Source: Falsochrobactrum tianjinense
GTDB lineage: Bacteria; Pseudomonadota; Alphaproteobacteria; Rhizobiales; Rhizobiaceae
Length of the DNA: 64,000 nt
NCBI RefSeq assembly: GCF_019100495.1
Contig: NZ_JAHRVA010000001.1
Coordinates: 812,597-876,596 of the forward strand
Direction of reading: 5' to 3'
Positions 62,633 through 64,000 of this stretch are shown piece after piece (the first letter of the stretch is position 1; the number at the start of each line of letters is the position of its first letter). The notes under the pieces are model-generated. The model ran no database searches. It saw only the letters and a list, made by a program, of their open reading frames with translations, and had not been told where the DNA came from. Made by a program: the position numbers and the translations under genes.

Positions 62633-63086
62633 CGTGTAATATATCCACTCTACGGTCGGAAGGGAGTGGGCCATCGACCGCGTATTTAGATTTGTTTTTC
62701 AAACGGCGGGCGGTATTAATTTTTACCAAAGACGCTTATTGCGTTCTAAGGAGAAATTATAGAAAAACAAGCAACTAATGGTTGTTATTTGCTCCCACTA
62801 AATTGCCAGCGGTCTGATTTTGGCGTTTTCTAGACGCCAGTAATACCGGAACGCAAACGCCGAAATCAGACCACCGGTAATTTTATGAATCTATTGGAGT
62901 AACCCCTGTAGCCTGAAATCCATTGTACCGATATGAAACAGTTAGGGCTTATGTCAGATAAATCAATGGCGGATGATTGCTGATGCATATGTATACGCAT
63001 TTTCGCGCTTTTGCTTGTAATTACGCCGCACAAGCGTTATGTGCAGAGAAATTCCGTTAAAGCTTAAGAAATGAAAGGGACCGCCC
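62633..63086. other. Intergenic region before rpoZ with a long hairpin
   Basis: About 450 bases between the divergent NYN gene and rpoZ hold no convincing protein gene. An 84-nt hairpin is at 62800-62883 (listed separately). The rest is AT-rich. The promoter for rpoZ is presumably downstream of the hairpin but I cannot mark it. Confidence 0.5.
62800..62883. other. 84-nt strong hairpin (possible sRNA, MITE-like element or processing site)
   Basis: GGTCTGATTTTGGCGTTT (62811-62828) pairs with AAACGCCGAAATCAGACC (62855-62872) over 18 positions, all complementary apart from one G-T pair. An 8-bp outer stem AAATTGCC/GGTAATTT closes it across a 3x3 internal loop. The 26-base loop contains ACGCC (62834-62838), which could alternatively pair with GGCGT in the left arm. 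Confidence 0.7.
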
Positions 63087-63491
63087 ATGGCCCGCGTCAC
63101 CGTTGAGGACTGCGTAGATAAGGTCGAGAACCGTTTTGAACTGGTTCTGTTGGCCGGTCATCGCGCACGCCAGATTTCCCAGGGCGCACAGATCACCATC
63201 GACCGCGACAACGATAAAAATCCAGTGGTCGCGCTGCGTGAAATCGCCGATGAAACGCTTTCACCTGACGATCTGAAGGAAGACCTGATTCATTCGTTGC
63301 AGAAGCATGTCGAGATCGACGAACCGGAAGCAGCCGCTCCGGCGCAGATTCCGGACGCTTCCGAAGATGCTTCTGAAAGCATTGCCGAGACAGCAGAAGA
63401 AGACGTGGTTTCTTTTGACCGCATGTCGGAAGAAGAATTGCTCGCTGGCATTGAAGGTCTGGTCGCCCCAGAAAAAAGCGACGATTTCTGA
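63087..63491 (+). CDS. rpoZ: RNA polymerase omega subunit (RpoZ)
   Basis: The 134-residue protein begins [30 protein letters not shown], the universal omega start, and continues with [11 protein letters not shown]. The acidic C-terminal tail is the alphaproteobacterial type. Omega assists RNA polymerase assembly and ppGpp binding. The ATG has AAAGGG upstream. It lies upstream of rsh on the same strand, the usual rpoZ-spoT/rsh arrangement. Confidence 0.96.
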   Translation: MARVTVEDCVDKVENRFELVLLAGHRARQISQGAQITIDRDNDKNPVVALREIADETLSPDDLKEDLIHSLQKHVEIDEPEAAAPAQIPDASEDASESIAETAEEDVVSFDRMSEEELLAGIEGLVAPEKSDDF

Positions 63492-63521
63492 TCGGCATCA
63501 CGGCTGCTTGAAACAATGAAG

Positions 63522-63557
63522 CGTGCGCGCGGCTGATCGGCTGCGGCGCACGTTTTT
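63522..63557 (+). terminator. Intrinsic terminator after rpoZ
   Basis: CGTGCGC (63522-63528) pairs with GCGCACG (63546-63552), followed directly by TTTTT, with a GC-rich inner loop that may extend the stem. It suggests that rsh is transcribed mainly from its own promoter. Confidence 0.8.
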
Positions 63558-63709
63558 GTATAATGGCGGCCCATGTTGCCTTTCACTGCCCGGAAATTAA
63601 GCCTGTTGGTAAAAAACAGCTTTGGAAAAGCGTAAAGTATTATATTTTTTAGCGTTTTCTGGTCAAAATAGCGATTATGTCTGTATGCGGCTTTAGGGAG
63701 TTTCGGTAG

Positions 63710-64000
63710 ATGATGCGCCAATATGAGCTTGTGGAGCGTGTCCAGCGATACAAGCCTGACGTGAACGAGGCGCTTCTCAATAAGGCATATGTCTATGCCA
63801 TGCAGAAGCATGGCAGCCAGAAGCGTGCTTCCGGCGATCCGTATTTCTCCCATCCGCTTGAAGTGGCCGCTATCCTCACGGATATGCATCTTGATGAAGC
63901 AACGATTGCAATCGCTCTGCTGCATGACACCATTGAAGATACGACCGCCACACGGCAGGAGATCGACCAGCTTTTCGGGCCTGAGATCGGTAAGCTTGTC
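63710..64000 (+). CDS. rsh: Bifunctional (p)ppGpp synthetase/hydrolase Rsh (5' part)
   Basis: The first 97 residues are in the window, from ATG 63710 (a second ATG follows at once), with AGGGAG upstream. They read MMRQYELVERVQRYKPDVNE and then the HD-type hydrolase domain YFSHPLEVAAILTDMHLDE and ALLHDTIEDTTATRQEI, whose His and Asp residues bind the metal. Rsh makes and degrades (p)ppGpp during starvation. The remaining synthetase, TGS and ACT domains lie past base 64000. Confidence 0.93.
   Translation, partial: MMRQYELVERVQRYKPDVNEALLNKAYVYAMQKHGSQKRASGDPYFSHPLEVAAILTDMHLDEATIAIALLHDTIEDTTATRQEIDQLFGPEIGKLV

Overview
The window looks like chromosomal DNA of an alphaproteobacterium of the Brucella/Ochrobactrum group (Rhizobiales). 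This rests on recalled protein resemblance and gene order, not on a search. The main pointers are an Omp2-type porin, a FeuP/FeuQ pair, the order ccmI-ccmE-ccmF-ccmH-degP-two-component pair-glnE-pleC (which I remember from Sinorhizobium), and many DUF families typical of Rhizobiales. There are no insertion sequences, CRISPR arrays or rRNA genes. The one tRNA is tRNA-Ser(GCT).

Layout. 1-8.5 kb: the start of sufE, a DUF5330 protein, a DivJ-like sensor kinase, a peptidoglycan-binding membrane protein, DUF1491, DUF2336, a DUF1254/DUF1214 pair and a class A penicillin-binding protein. 8.5-23.3 kb: a complete, co-directional gene transfer agent (GTA) structural cluster in the order of Rhodobacter capsulatus RcGTA: terminase, portal, protease, capsid, connectors, tail, tape measure, hub, NlpC/P60 peptidase and TIM-barrel tail protein. 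It is preceded by a leader with an intrinsic terminator and followed by a holin-like gene. 23.4-40 kb: signalling and envelope genes: feuN-like/feuP/feuQ, a surface lipoprotein, cytochrome c maturation (ccmI, E, F, H), DegP, an OmpR-type regulator and kinase, GlnE, and PleC on the opposite strand. 40-53.4 kb: PepN, a DMT and an MFS transporter, a family-4 uracil-DNA glycosylase, ETF-ubiquinone oxidoreductase, AMP nucleosidase, two tiny overlapping membrane ORFs, a glutathione transferase, a Sel1-like protein, a triple-repeat cysteine protein and DUF423. 53.4-64 kb: a HisC-like aminotransferase, tRNA-Ser, the porin, a membrane-anchored helix-hairpin-helix protein, lytic transglycosylase, dapA, smpB, a UDGb-type glycosylase, an NYN-domain protein, rpoZ and the 5' part of rsh.

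How the genes fit together. The GTA genes are packed with 4-base and slightly larger overlaps and read as one transcription unit making a small tailed particle. DivJ and PleC are the opposing kinase and phosphatase of the cell-cycle regulator DivK, and the pleC upstream region carries a dense cluster of GANTC (CcrM) sites. The porin upstream region carries four TTAA boxes at exact 10-bp spacing. The least explained pieces are the GTA leader, the holin-like gene, the tiny-ORF pair at 50.1-50.4 kb, the TTAA array at 55.07 kb, and an 84-nt hairpin upstream of rpoZ.

Several starts were moved from the longest open frame to codons with a better Shine-Dalgarno match or homology. FeuQ appears to need a CTG start.
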